64,000 bases of DNA from NCBI RefSeq assembly GCF_019711375.1, contig NZ_CP081295.1, positions 310,001 through 374,000 on the forward strand, read 5' to 3'. Positions within the stretch are counted from its first letter, which is position 1, and each line of letters begins with the position of its first letter. Below, piece after piece: positions 29,490-37,829 of this stretch. The notes under the pieces were generated by a model. The model did no database searches and was not told the origin of the DNA. It worked only from the letters and a program-made list of their open reading frames with translations. The DNA is from Qipengyuania aurantiaca. GTDB lineage: Bacteria; Pseudomonadota; Alphaproteobacteria; Sphingomonadales; Sphingomonadaceae. The position numbers were made by a program, and so were the translations under genes.

Positions 29490-29598
29490 TTGATCTGCAA
29501 GTCATTGTTTTAACGATATTTTTAATCGTGCAATCCTGTGTATATCCTTAACAATGTGTAACCCTAGGCTACGGAAAAACCACGGGAATCGGGTGCCT

Positions 29599-29656
29599 TC
29601 CCGCAGTATCCCGGACTGCCCCCCGTGATTTCCCGTGCCGAGTCCCGCGAATTCCC
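29599..29656 (-). promoter_or_regulatory. Array of GGGA boxes in mraZ orientation (candidate MraZ sites, distal)
   Basis: Read on the minus strand, GGGA occurs at plus positions 29653-29656, 29643-29646, 29631-29634, 29609-29612 and 29599-29602. A G6 run (29619-29624) fills the gap between the third and fourth. Steps are 10, 12, about 10-12, about 10-12 and 10 bp. The boxes point the opposite way to the proximal array, with the AT-rich core between. Confidence 0.45.
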
Positions 29657-29694
29657 TTCTGCGTGTAAGTGGGCTTCCCATCAGCCCGAGGCCT

Positions 29695-30465
29695 TTAGTC
29701 CGAAAGCGGATCCAGCAGGCTCCACAGCGCCGCCTTGCGCGCTTCGGGGACCGGCTCTTCACCTTCCCAATCGAGCACGGCCGCATCGGCAAGCAGATAC
29801 ACTTCGCCGCGGCTATAGCGGCAGTTTGCCTGCAGGCCTTCGCTGGCGACCGTACAGACGCGCTCGGCGCTGCCGCTGTCGCGCGCTTCGAACCGTCCGG
29901 CGAGGTTCACCGGCAGGCGCCCGTCCACCAGCCGCTCGCCCTCGCCCTGCTCTTCGTCGAACAGCAATTCGAGGCCCATGCGGGAGAAGATCGGCGAGAG
30001 CAGCACGACGTCCTGCGGGCGGCGACGGTCGCCGATGCCGTATTCGGAATGCCGGGTCAGCATGGGGTCGGCGAGAATTACGGCCTTACCGCCCTGCGCG
30101 AGATAGGCATCGAAAGCCACATTCTCCGAGGGCGCAAGCGCGCGCGGCTGGGCCAGCAGGACCTGGTCGAGGCCATCGAGCGCTTCGGCTTCCAGCGTGT
30201 CGAGCGGGACGAGTTCGTACCGCGTCTCCAGCTCGGTGCGCACCCAGTCGGGTTCGCCGCCGCCGTCGATCATAGCGGTAATATCGCCCGCCTCGCCCCA
30301 GTAGATCGGCAGCGTCGTGAACAAGCCGAGCTTCGGCTTTCCGGCCTGTGCGGCCTCCATCTCCGCCGGTGCGGCAGCCGCCTCGTCCTGCGGGGTGTTG
30401 GCGTTGCAGGCGGTGAGCAGCGCCAGCGCGCCAGTTGCGAGCAGGCTAAGGCTGTTGCGGATCAT
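29695..30465 (-). CDS. Putative lipoprotein, possibly GldG/IFT-like domain
   Basis: A 256-residue protein with a lipoprotein signal (lipobox LTAC at about residues 17-20) and an acidic, Ala-rich spacer. The body resembles the extracytoplasmic domain of GldG-type auxiliary proteins of uncharacterised ABC systems: LGLFTTLPIYWGE, LDQVLLAQPRALAPSENVAFDAYLAQGGKAVILADPM. The family assignment is by eye and tentative. Its start overlaps the end of the small membrane-anchored gene upstream by 20 nt, so the two are probably cotranscribed. No ABC transporter genes are adjacent. Confidence 0.7.
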   Translation of the reverse strand: MIRNSLSLLATGALALLTACNANTPQDEAAAAPAEMEAAQAGKPKLGLFTTLPIYWGEAGDITAMIDGGGEPDWVRTELETRYELVPLDTLEAEALDGLDQVLLAQPRALAPSENVAFDAYLAQGGKAVILADPMLTRHSEYGIGDRRRPQDVVLLSPIFSRMGLELLFDEEQGEGERLVDGRLPVNLAGRFEARDSGSAERVCTVASEGLQANCRYSRGEVYLLADAAVLDWEGEEPVPEARKAALWSLLDPLSD

Positions 30466-30808
30466 TGGGCGCGCCCTGTTGGGGAACGGGAGCGGGCGAT
30501 TGCGTCGGACCGGGCGCCGGTCCTTCGGGCAAGTCGGGCACCACGCCTGCCTCGACCAGCGGATCGTTCTGCGGCGCGGCGGCGGTCGGCTCGGTCGTCG
30601 GCGCGGCAGCCGGCGATGCCGCGCGGTCTACCTCGCGCGTGCGATCCTGGATGAGGCTGGCGAGCCCCACCAGCAGGACCATGAGCACCACGCCCCCGAT
30701 CCCGATCTGCAGGCGCTGGACCGATTGCGAACGCGTGCCGCCCAAGGGCACATCGGCCGGCTCTGCGCCGCCCGGCGCGCTGCGGGTGAGGTCGAAACTG
30801 CGTGGCAT
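30446..30808 (-). CDS. Small single-pass membrane protein, unknown function
   Basis: A 120-residue protein: about 35 polar residues, one transmembrane helix (about 36-54, IGIGGVVLMVLLVGLASLI), then a Pro/Ala/Gln-rich periplasmic tail of about 60 residues. No domain is recognised. The ATG start at 30808 lacks a clear Shine-Dalgarno sequence. It sits 32 nt after the cysteine synthase stop and overlaps the next lipoprotein gene, so it probably serves with that lipoprotein. A reading frame continues upstream through the cysteine synthase gene, but that is a shadow. Confidence 0.6.
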   Translation of the reverse strand: MPRSFDLTRSAPGGAEPADVPLGGTRSQSVQRLQIGIGGVVLMVLLVGLASLIQDRTREVDRAASPAAAPTTEPTAAAPQNDPLVEAGVVPDLPEGPAPGPTQSPAPVPQQGAPNDPQQP

Positions 30809-30840
30809 AACAGGAGATTTGGGCGCTGAGGCGCCTTTCG

Positions 30841-31857
30841 TCAATCGCCCTCGTCTAGCCAGTCGAACACGGGAAGGCCCTTCGAACGTAGCCACTCCGC
30901 ATTGTAGAGCGTGGAGAGATAGCGGAAGCCCGTGTCGCACAGCACAGTAGCAACCTTCGGGTTCTCGCGCCCCTCGGCAACCAGATGCTTGCCCAGCGCC
31001 ACCGCGCCTGCGACGTTGATGCCGCTCGACAGGCCGAGGCACAGTCCTTCCTCGCGCAGCAGGCGGGAGACCCAGTTCAGGCCCTCCTCGTCCGAGATGC
31101 GGAATTGCGTGTCGATCGGCGCGCCTTCGAGATTGCCGGTAATGCGGCCCTGCCCGATACCCTCGGCGACCGAGGAGCCTTCGCCCTTCAATTCGCCATT
31201 GGCGTAGTAATTGTAGAGCGCCGCGCCATGCGGATCGGTCAGCGCGATGGTGACGTTCTCGTCCAGTTCCTTCAGCCCCATGCCGACCCCGGCGATGGTG
31301 CCGCCGGTGCCCGCTGCGCAGGTGAAGCCGTCGATCCGGCCTTCGAGCTGCTCCCACAGCTCCTTCGCCGTGCCTTCGATATGCGCCTTGCGATTGGCGG
31401 TGTTGTCGAACTGGCCCGCCCAGATCGCGCCTTCCGTCTCTTCCGCCATTCGGCGCGAGACGTGCTGGAAATGCTGCGGATCGGCGTATTTGGTTGGCGG
31501 CACGGTCACCAGCTCCGCCCCCAGAGCGCGCAGGGTCTGCATCTTCTCGCGGCTCTGGTTGTCGGGCATCACGATGATCGTGCGATAGCCCAGCGCGTTG
31601 GCGACGAGCGCGATGCCAATGCCGGTGTTGCCGGCGGTGCCTTCGACCACGCAGCCGCCGGGCTTCAACTCGCCGCGCGCCTCGGCGTCACGAATGATGT
31701 AGAGCGCGGCGCGGTCCTTCACGCTGGCACCGGGATTGGCGAATTCGCATTTGCCGTAGATGTCGCAGCCGGCTTCCTCGCTCGGCCCGGCAAGGCGGAC
31801 GAGCGGGGTGTTGCCGATGAGGTCGAGCGTGCGCTCGCGTACGGGGATCTGTGTCAT
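30841..31857 (-). CDS. cysK: Cysteine synthase A
   Basis: A 338-residue PLP enzyme (fold type II) making L-cysteine from O-acetylserine and sulfide. The PLP lysine sits in NPGASVKDRAAL; TAGNTGIGIA binds the substrate carboxylate and TGGTIAGVG the PLP phosphate. Length and motifs fit CysK/CysM-type enzymes, and the exact subtype is not certain. The start is ATG 31857 (MTQIPVRE); upstream in-frame codons to 31893 lack support. The 2Fe-2S ferredoxin gene lies 42 nt upstream on the same strand. Confidence 0.9.
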   Translation of the reverse strand: MTQIPVRERTLDLIGNTPLVRLAGPSEEAGCDIYGKCEFANPGASVKDRAALYIIRDAEARGELKPGGCVVEGTAGNTGIGIALVANALGYRTIIVMPDNQSREKMQTLRALGAELVTVPPTKYADPQHFQHVSRRMAEETEGAIWAGQFDNTANRKAHIEGTAKELWEQLEGRIDGFTCAAGTGGTIAGVGMGLKELDENVTIALTDPHGAALYNYYANGELKGEGSSVAEGIGQGRITGNLEGAPIDTQFRISDEEGLNWVSRLLREEGLCLGLSSGINVAGAVALGKHLVAEGRENPKVATVLCDTGFRYLSTLYNAEWLRSKGLPVFDWLDEGD

Positions 31858-31899
31858 GCTCGCCGAGGTAGAGGTCGCCCTACCGCTGCGCAAACAACA

Positions 31900-32217
31900 T
31901 CAATCTTCAGGGGCGATAGTAACCTTCAGCCCGTCGAGTTCGCCGGTGAAGGGGATCTGGCACGACAGGCGCGAGGTTTCCACGCGGTGGTCGCTGCTTT
32001 CGAGCAGGTCGTCCTCGTCCTCGCTCATTTCCGGCAGCTTGCCGGTAAAAGCGGGGTCGACATGGACGTGGCAGGTCGCGCAGGAGCAGCAGCCGCCGCA
32101 CAAGGCGAGAAGTTCGTCGAAACCGTTGTCGCGAATGGCTTCCATCACGGTGAGGCCGTTTTCGACCTCGATTTCGGAAGTCTCGCCTTCGCGGGTGATG
32201 ACGATCAGCTTGGGCAT
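31900..32217 (-). CDS. 2Fe-2S ferredoxin (adrenodoxin/putidaredoxin type)
   Basis: A 105-residue electron carrier. Cysteines for the plant/adrenodoxin-type cluster are present: C-x5-C-x2-C within [15 protein letters not shown], and the fourth in SRLSCQI. The motif TCHVHV and the acidic EDEDDLLE segment, which contacts ferredoxin reductase, mark the adrenodoxin branch that feeds P450s or Fe-S assembly. An extra Cys (CGGC) sits in the loop. Partners are not encoded nearby. Confidence 0.93.
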   Translation of the reverse strand: MPKLIVITREGETSEIEVENGLTVMEAIRDNGFDELLALCGGCCSCATCHVHVDPAFTGKLPEMSEDEDDLLESSDHRVETSRLSCQIPFTGELDGLKVTIAPED

Positions 32218-32306
32218 CGATGCATGTCCTGTGTTGCCTTGCCCGCCGCGCGGGCCCTATGCGAGGGGCTGCTATTCAAAGCGAGGCGGGAAGGCAAGCC
32301 AAAGAC

Positions 32307-32924
32307 ATGGGTCTAACCAACGCTCAGCTGCGCGATCACCTCGACGCCGTCGCCGCGCATGACCCGGTGGTGGCGGCTGCGATCCAGCGGGTCGGCTATC
32401 CCGAAGAACGCATCCGCCCGACCGGCTACCGCACCTTGTTGCGCACCATCGTCGGCCAGCAGGTCAGCGTCGCCGCGGCCGCGTCCGTGTGGGCTAAGCT
32501 CGAAGCCGAGCTGGGCGAGGACATGCACGCAGGCGAACTGCTCGCGCGCGATTTCGACACGCTGCGCGCCTGCGGCCTCTCGCGCCAGAAACAGGGCTAT
32601 GCCCGCAGCCTCTGCGAACTGGTGGCGGGCGGCGAACTCGACCTCGAAAACCTGCCGCAGGACGACGAGGCGGCGATTGCCGAACTGACCCGTATCAAGG
32701 GCATCGGGCGCTGGTCGGCGGAAATCTACCTGCTCTTCGCAGAAGGCCGTCAGGACATCTGGCCTGCGGGCGACTTGGCCGTGCAGGCGGCCTGCGGGAA
32801 GCTGCTCGAGCTTTCGGAGCGCCCAAGCGAGAAACAGACGCGCGCGCTGGCGGAAGGGTGGAAGCCCTATCGCGGTGCGATGGCCATTTTCACATGGCAT
32901 GCCTATGCCAACCCGGCGCTCTGA
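32307..32924 (+). CDS. DNA-3-methyladenine glycosylase II family (AlkA-type)
   Basis: A 205-residue helix-hairpin-helix DNA glycosylase that removes alkylated bases. The HhH is LTRIKGIGRWSAEIYLL, followed by the catalytic Asp in PAGDLAVQ. It lacks the N-terminal AlkA_N domain of E. coli AlkA, as the short AlkA-like forms do. The start is ATG 32307. It diverges from the ferredoxin gene across an 89-nt gap. Confidence 0.9.
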   Translation: MGLTNAQLRDHLDAVAAHDPVVAAAIQRVGYPEERIRPTGYRTLLRTIVGQQVSVAAAASVWAKLEAELGEDMHAGELLARDFDTLRACGLSRQKQGYARSLCELVAGGELDLENLPQDDEAAIAELTRIKGIGRWSAEIYLLFAEGRQDIWPAGDLAVQAACGKLLELSERPSEKQTRALAEGWKPYRGAMAIFTWHAYANPAL

Positions 32925-32954
32925 CGCGACGGAACACTGTTTGAGAGAGGGACT

Positions 32955-33761
32955 ATGACCACGCGCAAGGCAATTTTCGTGACCGGCGGCGCTTCGGGGA
33001 TCGGGCGCGCCATCGCGCTCTACTTTGCCGAGCGCGACTGGTTCGTGGGCGTGGGCGATGTCGACGAGGCCGGCATGCGCGAAACGCTCGGCCTGATGAA
33101 GCACGGCTTCAGCTACCAGCACACCTTCGACGTGCGCGACCGCGAGGCGTGGGACCGCGCGCTCGACGGTTTTGCCACCGCGGCCGGCAGCCGGATCGAC
33201 GTGCTGGCCAATAACGCCGGCATTCCACTGGGCGGCGCGCTGGAGGAAAACAGCGTCACCGAGATCGAACGCTGCCTCGATATCAATCTGAAGGGCGTGC
33301 TCTTCGGGGCGCAGGCGGTCTATCCTTGGCTCAAGAAAACCGCGCCCGGCTCCTGCCTGCTCAACACCGCAAGCGCGGCGGGTATCTACGGCACGCCCGG
33401 CGCGAGCGTCTATTCGGCGACCAAGTTCGGCGTGCGCGCCATCACCGAAAGCCTCGACGGGGAATGGGCGGACGACGGCATCAAGGTCCGCTCGATCATG
33501 CCCAGCTTCATCGACACACCGCTGCTCGATCACAATCCCAACGCGAAGAGCAACGAGGACATCCGCACCCGCGTGACCGACGCCGGGCTGGAGATCACGC
33601 CAGTCGAGGAAGTGGCCAAGGCCGCGTGGGATGCGGTGCATGGCGACAAGCTCCACACCACCGTCGGCAAGACCGCCAAGAGCCTCGCCTTCGGGGCGCG
33701 CTGGCTGCCCGGAAAGCTCCGCAAGCAAACCCGCGCCTCGGCCCGCCCGCTCGGAAAGTAA
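32955..33761 (+). CDS. SDR family NAD(P)-dependent oxidoreductase
   Basis: A 268-residue classical short-chain dehydrogenase. The cofactor loop TGGASGIG is at residues 10-17, NNAG at about 88, and the catalytic Ser/Tyr/Lys set lies in NTASAAGIYGTPGASVYSATK. The acidic residue after strand 2 (VGDVDEA) suggests a preference for NAD(H). The substrate is not predictable. A good ribosome site (GAGAGAGG) precedes ATG 32955. It converges on the phhB gene. Confidence 0.92.
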   Translation: MTTRKAIFVTGGASGIGRAIALYFAERDWFVGVGDVDEAGMRETLGLMKHGFSYQHTFDVRDREAWDRALDGFATAAGSRIDVLANNAGIPLGGALEENSVTEIERCLDINLKGVLFGAQAVYPWLKKTAPGSCLLNTASAAGIYGTPGASVYSATKFGVRAITESLDGEWADDGIKVRSIMPSFIDTPLLDHNPNAKSNEDIRTRVTDAGLEITPVEEVAKAAWDAVHGDKLHTTVGKTAKSLAFGARWLPGKLRKQTRASARPLGK

Positions 33762-33763
33762 GA

Positions 33764-33816
33764 TGGTCTAGTTGAGGCGCGCTCTTCCGGTGCGCGCGAG
33801 GGCAATCTCTAGACCA
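33764..33816. repeat. Nested inverted repeat at a convergent gene junction
   Basis: The outer arms TGGTCTAG (33764-33771) and CTAGACCA (33809-33816) are perfect complements. The inner arms GCGCGC (33777-33782) and GCGCGC (33792-33797) pair inside them. The right outer arm covers the last codons of the phhB-like gene. There is no strong T-tract, but the position suggests a bidirectional transcription end or RNA-stabilising structure. Confidence 0.55.
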
Positions 33817-34099
33817 GCTTGTCGATCTTCTTGGCCATGTTCACGTCGCGCAGGGACAGGCCGCCCGCGTCATGCGTGGTCAGGGTGATGTCGACCTTGT
33901 TGTAGACATTGAACCATTCGGGATGGTGATCGCGCTTTTCGGCGATGATCGCGATGCGCGTCATGAAGGCGAAAGCCTCGGCGAAATCGGCGAATTCGAA
34001 GCTGCGCTCGATCGCCTTTCCCTCGCGCGTCAGCGACCATTGGGGCAGCGCGCGCAGCCAGGTGTCGCGTTCTTCGGCGGTCAGTTCTTCGACGGGCAT
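33809..34099 (-). CDS. phhB: Pterin-4a-carbinolamine dehydratase
   Basis: A 96-residue enzyme that recycles tetrahydropterin by dehydrating 4a-hydroxytetrahydropterin, usually serving phenylalanine hydroxylase. The active-site motif is complete: [16 protein letters not shown], then [10 protein letters not shown]. No phenylalanine hydroxylase gene is in the window. The family is small and well marked, so the call is firm. Confidence 0.93.
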   Translation of the reverse strand: MPVEELTAEERDTWLRALPQWSLTREGKAIERSFEFADFAEAFAFMTRIAIIAEKRDHHPEWFNVYNKVDITLTTHDAGGLSLRDVNMAKKIDKLV

Positions 34100-34157
34100 G
34101 TTTCGCGAATCCTGTGTTGCTTGTGGCTAGCGCGGCTTTTGCCTATCGCACCCAACC

Positions 34158-34739
34158 ATGCAAGCGCAGCTCATCGCGAAAGACATTGCCTGCCGCCGCG
34201 GAGAGAGACTGCTCTTCAAGGGGTTGTCGCTGGCGTGCGAAGCGGGCGATGCGCTGCATGTGGCGGGAGCCAACGGGGTCGGGAAGTCGAGCCTCATCCG
34301 CATTCTTGCAGGGCTGTTGCGCCCCTTCACCGGCGAAATATCCACGACTGGTGACATGGGGCTGATCGACGAACGGCTTGCGCTTGATCCGCACCAGCCG
34401 CTGGGGCGCGCGCTGGGGTTCTGGGAGCGGCTCGACGGATGCAGCGATGCAGGCCGTGCGCTCGATTTGCTCCAGCTCGACGAGCTTCGCGACATTCCGG
34501 TGCGGTATCTTTCGACTGGCCAGAAGAAACGCGCCGCGCTTGCCCGGCTGCTCAACCGCAAGTGCCCGATCTGGCTGCTCGACGAGCCGCTGAACGGTCT
34601 CGATGCGCAGGCTCAAGCCAGCGTCGAAGCGCTTGTAGCGCAGCATTGCGCAAGCGGGGGCATCGCCGTGGTCGCCTCGCACCAGTCCATCGCCCTGCCC
34701 GGCGGCCGGACACTCACCATCGAGGATTACGCGGCATGA
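34158..34739 (+). CDS. ccmA: Haem exporter ATP-binding protein CcmA
   Basis: A 193-residue ABC ATPase of the cytochrome c maturation system I, working with CcmB, CcmC and CcmD to release holo-CcmE. Walker A GANGVGKSS, signature YLSTGQKKR and Walker B WLLDEPLNGLD are intact. The TGA overlaps the ccmB ATG (ATGA). The remaining ccm genes are not in the window, so the system is split on the chromosome. Confidence 0.92.
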   Translation: MQAQLIAKDIACRRGERLLFKGLSLACEAGDALHVAGANGVGKSSLIRILAGLLRPFTGEISTTGDMGLIDERLALDPHQPLGRALGFWERLDGCSDAGRALDLLQLDELRDIPVRYLSTGQKKRAALARLLNRKCPIWLLDEPLNGLDAQAQASVEALVAQHCASGGIAVVASHQSIALPGGRTLTIEDYAA

Positions 34740-35395
34740 GCGCGGCCCTGACCCTGCTGCGGCGCGATCTCGGACTGCTCCTGCCCGGTGGAAGCGGAGG
34801 TGGCGGCGTGCTGCCGCTCTTGTTCTTCCTCGCGGTGGCGATGCTGTTTCCCTTTGCGGTCGGCCCCGACGCGCAACTTCTTGCCCGCACGGGCGGCGGG
34901 GTGATCTGGGTCGCCGCGCTGCTGGCGGCGATCCTGCCGCTGGAAAAGCTCGTGGCGGGCGATCTCGACGCAGGCGTGTTCGACCAGCTGCACCTGCGCG
35001 GCATCTCGGAAGAGTTGGCGATGGCGGTGCGCCTCCTTGCCCACTGGCTAGCCTTTGCGCCGCTGCTGCTGCTGGCGACCCTCCCCGCCGCGGCCCTGCT
35101 GGGCCTGCCGGGAGAGACGGTGCGGATCGTGCTACTTGGCCTCCTTGCCGGTACCCCAGGACTTGCAGCCGTCGGCCTTGCGGTTGCCGCGCTGACCGCC
35201 GCCATGCGCGGCGGCGCGGCGCTGGCGGGGCTGATGGTGATCCCGCTCGCCGTGCCCATCCTGATCTTCGGAGCCGGCGCGCTCGCCCGCCCCGACCCCT
35301 CGGCCCTGCTGCTGACCGCCGCGATCAGTCTCGGCCTCGTCGCGCTTGCGCCCTTTGCCGCTGCTGCTGCCCTGCGCGCCGCGCGCGAAAGCTGA
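34736..35395 (+). CDS. ccmB: Haem exporter membrane protein CcmB
   Basis: A 219-residue membrane protein with six predicted helices, the permease partner of CcmA. The segment LLLPGGSGGGGVLPLLFFLAVAMLFPFAVGP and the cytoplasmic EKLVAGDLDAGVFDQL are typical of CcmB. The start is ATG 34736, overlapping the ccmA stop. The gene is followed by a J-domain gene without a visible terminator. Confidence 0.92.
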   Translation: MSAALTLLRRDLGLLLPGGSGGGGVLPLLFFLAVAMLFPFAVGPDAQLLARTGGGVIWVAALLAAILPLEKLVAGDLDAGVFDQLHLRGISEELAMAVRLLAHWLAFAPLLLLATLPAAALLGLPGETVRIVLLGLLAGTPGLAAVGLAVAALTAAMRGGAALAGLMVIPLAVPILIFGAGALARPDPSALLLTAAISLGLVALAPFAAAAALRAARES

Positions 35396-35500
35396 CGATT
35401 GTCCGAAAATTGCAAGACAGGCCCGTCATGGTGACGGATGACATGGCTTAGCATCTGGCGTAAAACGCGGGCGAAACGGGCGGAAGGGGCATTTTCGCGA

Positions 35501-36076
35501 ATGGAAGACGACGAAGATTTCGTGGATTTCTACGCGCTGCTCGACGTCGAGCGCGATTGCGATCGGTCTGGCATCGAAAAGGCCTATCGCCAGCTCGCGC
35601 AGCTCTACCACCCCGACCATTCCGAGACCGCCGACGTCGACAAGTTCCAGGAGGCAACGCGCGCTTACCGGACGCTGAAAGACGCCAAGAAACGCGCCAC
35701 ATACGACCGCGCCTATGCCGAGCATTACGGGGAAAAACCCGAGCCCGCGCGCCCGCGCGACGATATCGTCATCGACGGGGCGACCGCGGTGCAAGACGCC
35801 AAGGTCCACGAGCAGATCCTCCTCGCACTCTACAAGAAGCGGCGCGAGGACGCGCGCAATCCGGGCGTCATGCCCTATTACATCCAGAAGGAAACCGACT
35901 GCTCCGACGAGAGCTTCGAGTTCCACACCTGGTACCTGAAGTCCAAGGGCTTCATCGAGATCACGCAGGCGAGCGAGCTGGCGATCACCATCGAAGGTGT
36001 CGACCACGTCATCACGCAAAGCCGCGCCGCCAAGGAAAAGCTGCTGCTGGAGCAGGCAAAGCGCAGCGAGGGTTAG
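35501..36076 (+). CDS. J-domain (DnaJ-like) protein
   Basis: A 191-residue protein with an N-terminal J domain (about residues 8-70) keeping the HPD tripeptide (LYHPDHS) that stimulates DnaK. It lacks the Gly/Phe and zinc-finger regions of true DnaJ. The C-terminal half (about 95-191) is a separate unrecognised domain containing YKKRREDARNPGVMPYYIQ. It is therefore a class C co-chaperone with an unknown client. The start is ATG 35501 (MEDDEDF); an upstream ATG at 35438 would add 21 basic residues. Confidence 0.85.
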   Translation: MEDDEDFVDFYALLDVERDCDRSGIEKAYRQLAQLYHPDHSETADVDKFQEATRAYRTLKDAKKRATYDRAYAEHYGEKPEPARPRDDIVIDGATAVQDAKVHEQILLALYKKRREDARNPGVMPYYIQKETDCSDESFEFHTWYLKSKGFIEITQASELAITIEGVDHVITQSRAAKEKLLLEQAKRSEG

Positions 36077-36080
36077 CCCC

Positions 36081-36908
36081 TCAATACGGCGGCTGGTGCA
36101 GGCCCTTGGGGCTTTCGGTGAAAATCTCGACACCGTCTTCGGTGATGCCGATCGAGTGTTCGAACTGGGCGGAGAGAGACTTGTCGCGCGTCACGGCGGT
36201 CCAACCGTCGCTCAGCATCTTGGCCTGCGGACGGCCGAGGTTGATCATCGGTTCGATCGTGAAGAACATCCCCGGCTTCAGCAGCGGCCCCGTGCCCTTG
36301 CGGCCCGTGTGGATGACTTCGGGCGCGTCGTGGAACAGGCGGCCGAGACCATGGCCGCAGAATTCCTGCACCACGCCGTAGCGATGCGAGCGCGCATGCG
36401 CTTCGATCACGGCACCTATATCGCCCAGTCGTGCGCCCGGCTGGCGCGCCGCCTCGATGCCGAGCATGAGACATTCATAGGTCACGTCGACCAGCTTGCG
36501 CGCCTTCAGCGCCGGTTCGCCGGCGAAGAACATCCGGCTGGTGTCGCCGTGCCAGCCGTCGAGCAGCGGGGTCACGTCGATATTGACGATGTCGCCGTCT
36601 TTCAGCGCCTTGTCCGAAGGAATGCCGTGGCAGATCACGTGGTTGATCGAGGTGCAGCAGCTGTGCGCATAGCCGCGATAGCCCATGGTCGCGGGCACCG
36701 CGCCGGCGTCGAGCATCATCTCGCGCGCCTTGTCGTCGATCTGGCCGGTGGTCACGCCCGGCTTCACGAAATCGGTCAGTTCGTCGAGGATTTCTGCCGC
36801 GAGGCGCCCGGCCTTGCGCATGCCTTCGAAGCCTTCCGGGCCATGGAGCTTGATGGTTCCGTCACGATAGACGGTCTGGTCGCTGTCGATTACCTGATAT
36901 TCGGTCAT
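36081..36908 (-). CDS. map: Type I methionine aminopeptidase
   Basis: A 275-residue enzyme removing N-terminal methionine. The five metal ligands fall in the usual blocks: NIDVTPLLDGWHGDTSR (two Asp), CGHGLGRLFH (His), FTIEPMI (Glu) and QFEHSI (Glu); the substrate His is in HVICHGIP. It converges on the J-domain gene with only 4 nt between the stop codons. Confidence 0.96.
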   Translation of the reverse strand: MTEYQVIDSDQTVYRDGTIKLHGPEGFEGMRKAGRLAAEILDELTDFVKPGVTTGQIDDKAREMMLDAGAVPATMGYRGYAHSCCTSINHVICHGIPSDKALKDGDIVNIDVTPLLDGWHGDTSRMFFAGEPALKARKLVDVTYECLMLGIEAARQPGARLGDIGAVIEAHARSHRYGVVQEFCGHGLGRLFHDAPEVIHTGRKGTGPLLKPGMFFTIEPMINLGRPQAKMLSDGWTAVTRDKSLSAQFEHSIGITEDGVEIFTESPKGLHQPPY

Positions 36909-36949
36909 GCGCGTCCATGTAGCGATACAGCGCGCAAAATGCGAGCATC

Positions 36950-37786
36950 CTAACGCTTCACGCTGAAAGCCTTGGCGTATTCCGGCTTCACGGCGTCGAG
37001 CACGGAGCCAGTGACGGGAAAATTGAGTTCGTAGTCGCCTTCGGCATAGGCGCCTGCGACATAGGGGCCGAAATAGACGCCGATGCGGTCGAATGTCTGC
37101 CCGTTGGAGGAGCCGATGAAAAGGCTTGCCTCGTCAAGACCCGGGCAATCGTTGAAGGGGCCGCCAGACGAGCGGTCCACCGCCATGCCCCGCTTGCGTT
37201 CGCGCGCCCGGTCCAGCGCCTCGCAAAGCCCCGCACCAAGAGCGTTCTCAAGCGCGACGGGCGAGTTGAAAAGCTCGATACCGGCAAGCGAGCGATCCCG
37301 CTCCTTGTCCCAGACAAGGGATTGCTTTCCGTAATTGCCGTGCGCTCCGCCTGTATACTCGTACAGTTTGGCCGAAAGGCTGAGGTAGCCGGGCACATCG
37401 GCAACGACTTGCCATTCCTTTTCGAAGCCACGGCTCTTGCACGACACGCAATCGCCGGGAAAATCGGCCAGCGACTGTTCCCACTCGCGCTTTTGCGCCG
37501 CCAACGCCGCCGCGCGTTCTTTTTCGAGCTGTTCGGCAAGAGCGTCGATCGAGCTGACATCTCGTGGCCAGCTATAGGCAAATTCTCTGGTTCCGCCGTC
37601 ACGCTGCTCCTGATCGTCGAAAGTGAAGGCCTGCGCATCGTCCGCATCCGGTGCGGGCGGAGATTCTAGTGCCGCCGGGGCTTGTTGATTTTCCGGCGCG
37701 GCGGCGGGCGGGCCAGCTTCGTCCCCACCCGGTGCGCAGGCCGCGCTCGACAGGACAAGGGAAATCAGGAACAGGGGCGCACGCAT
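36950..37786 (-). CDS. DUF3298/DUF4163-type lipoprotein
   Basis: A 278-residue putative lipoprotein (signal residues 1-17, lipobox SAAC). A Pro/Ala-rich, acidic linker is followed by a domain with YEYTGGAHGNYG, the hallmark of the DUF4163/DUF3298 (RsiV-like) fold. The C-terminal part has FGPYVAGAYAEGDYELNFP, typical of these proteins. In RsiV this fold binds lysozyme, which is notable because a lysozyme gene lies 6 kb away; any link is speculation. The start is ATG 37786 with AAGGTAA upstream. It diverges from the aminopeptidase gene across 43 nt. Confidence 0.82.
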   Translation of the reverse strand: MRAPLFLISLVLSSAACAPGGDEAGPPAAAPENQQAPAALESPPAPDADDAQAFTFDDQEQRDGGTREFAYSWPRDVSSIDALAEQLEKERAAALAAQKREWEQSLADFPGDCVSCKSRGFEKEWQVVADVPGYLSLSAKLYEYTGGAHGNYGKQSLVWDKERDRSLAGIELFNSPVALENALGAGLCEALDRARERKRGMAVDRSSGGPFNDCPGLDEASLFIGSSNGQTFDRIGVYFGPYVAGAYAEGDYELNFPVTGSVLDAVKPEYAKAFSVKR

Positions 37787-37829
37787 CGAATTACCTTGGG
37801 ACAAAGCAGATTAATCCGAGGGGAATACC

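Larger units (their letters stand above)
29292..29694. promoter_or_regulatory. 403-nt intergenic regulatory region upstream of mraZ
   Basis: No gene is visible here. The centre (about 29500-29575) is clearly AT-rich against its surroundings and probably contains the dcw promoter, although I cannot assign -35 and -10 boxes with confidence. It includes an imperfect dyad CGAT-ATTTTTA-ATCG (29514-29528). The centre is flanked by two arrays of GGGA boxes in opposite orientation, listed separately. The right-hand gene (29695-30465) is also on the minus strand, so its 3' end abuts this region. Confidence 0.7.
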
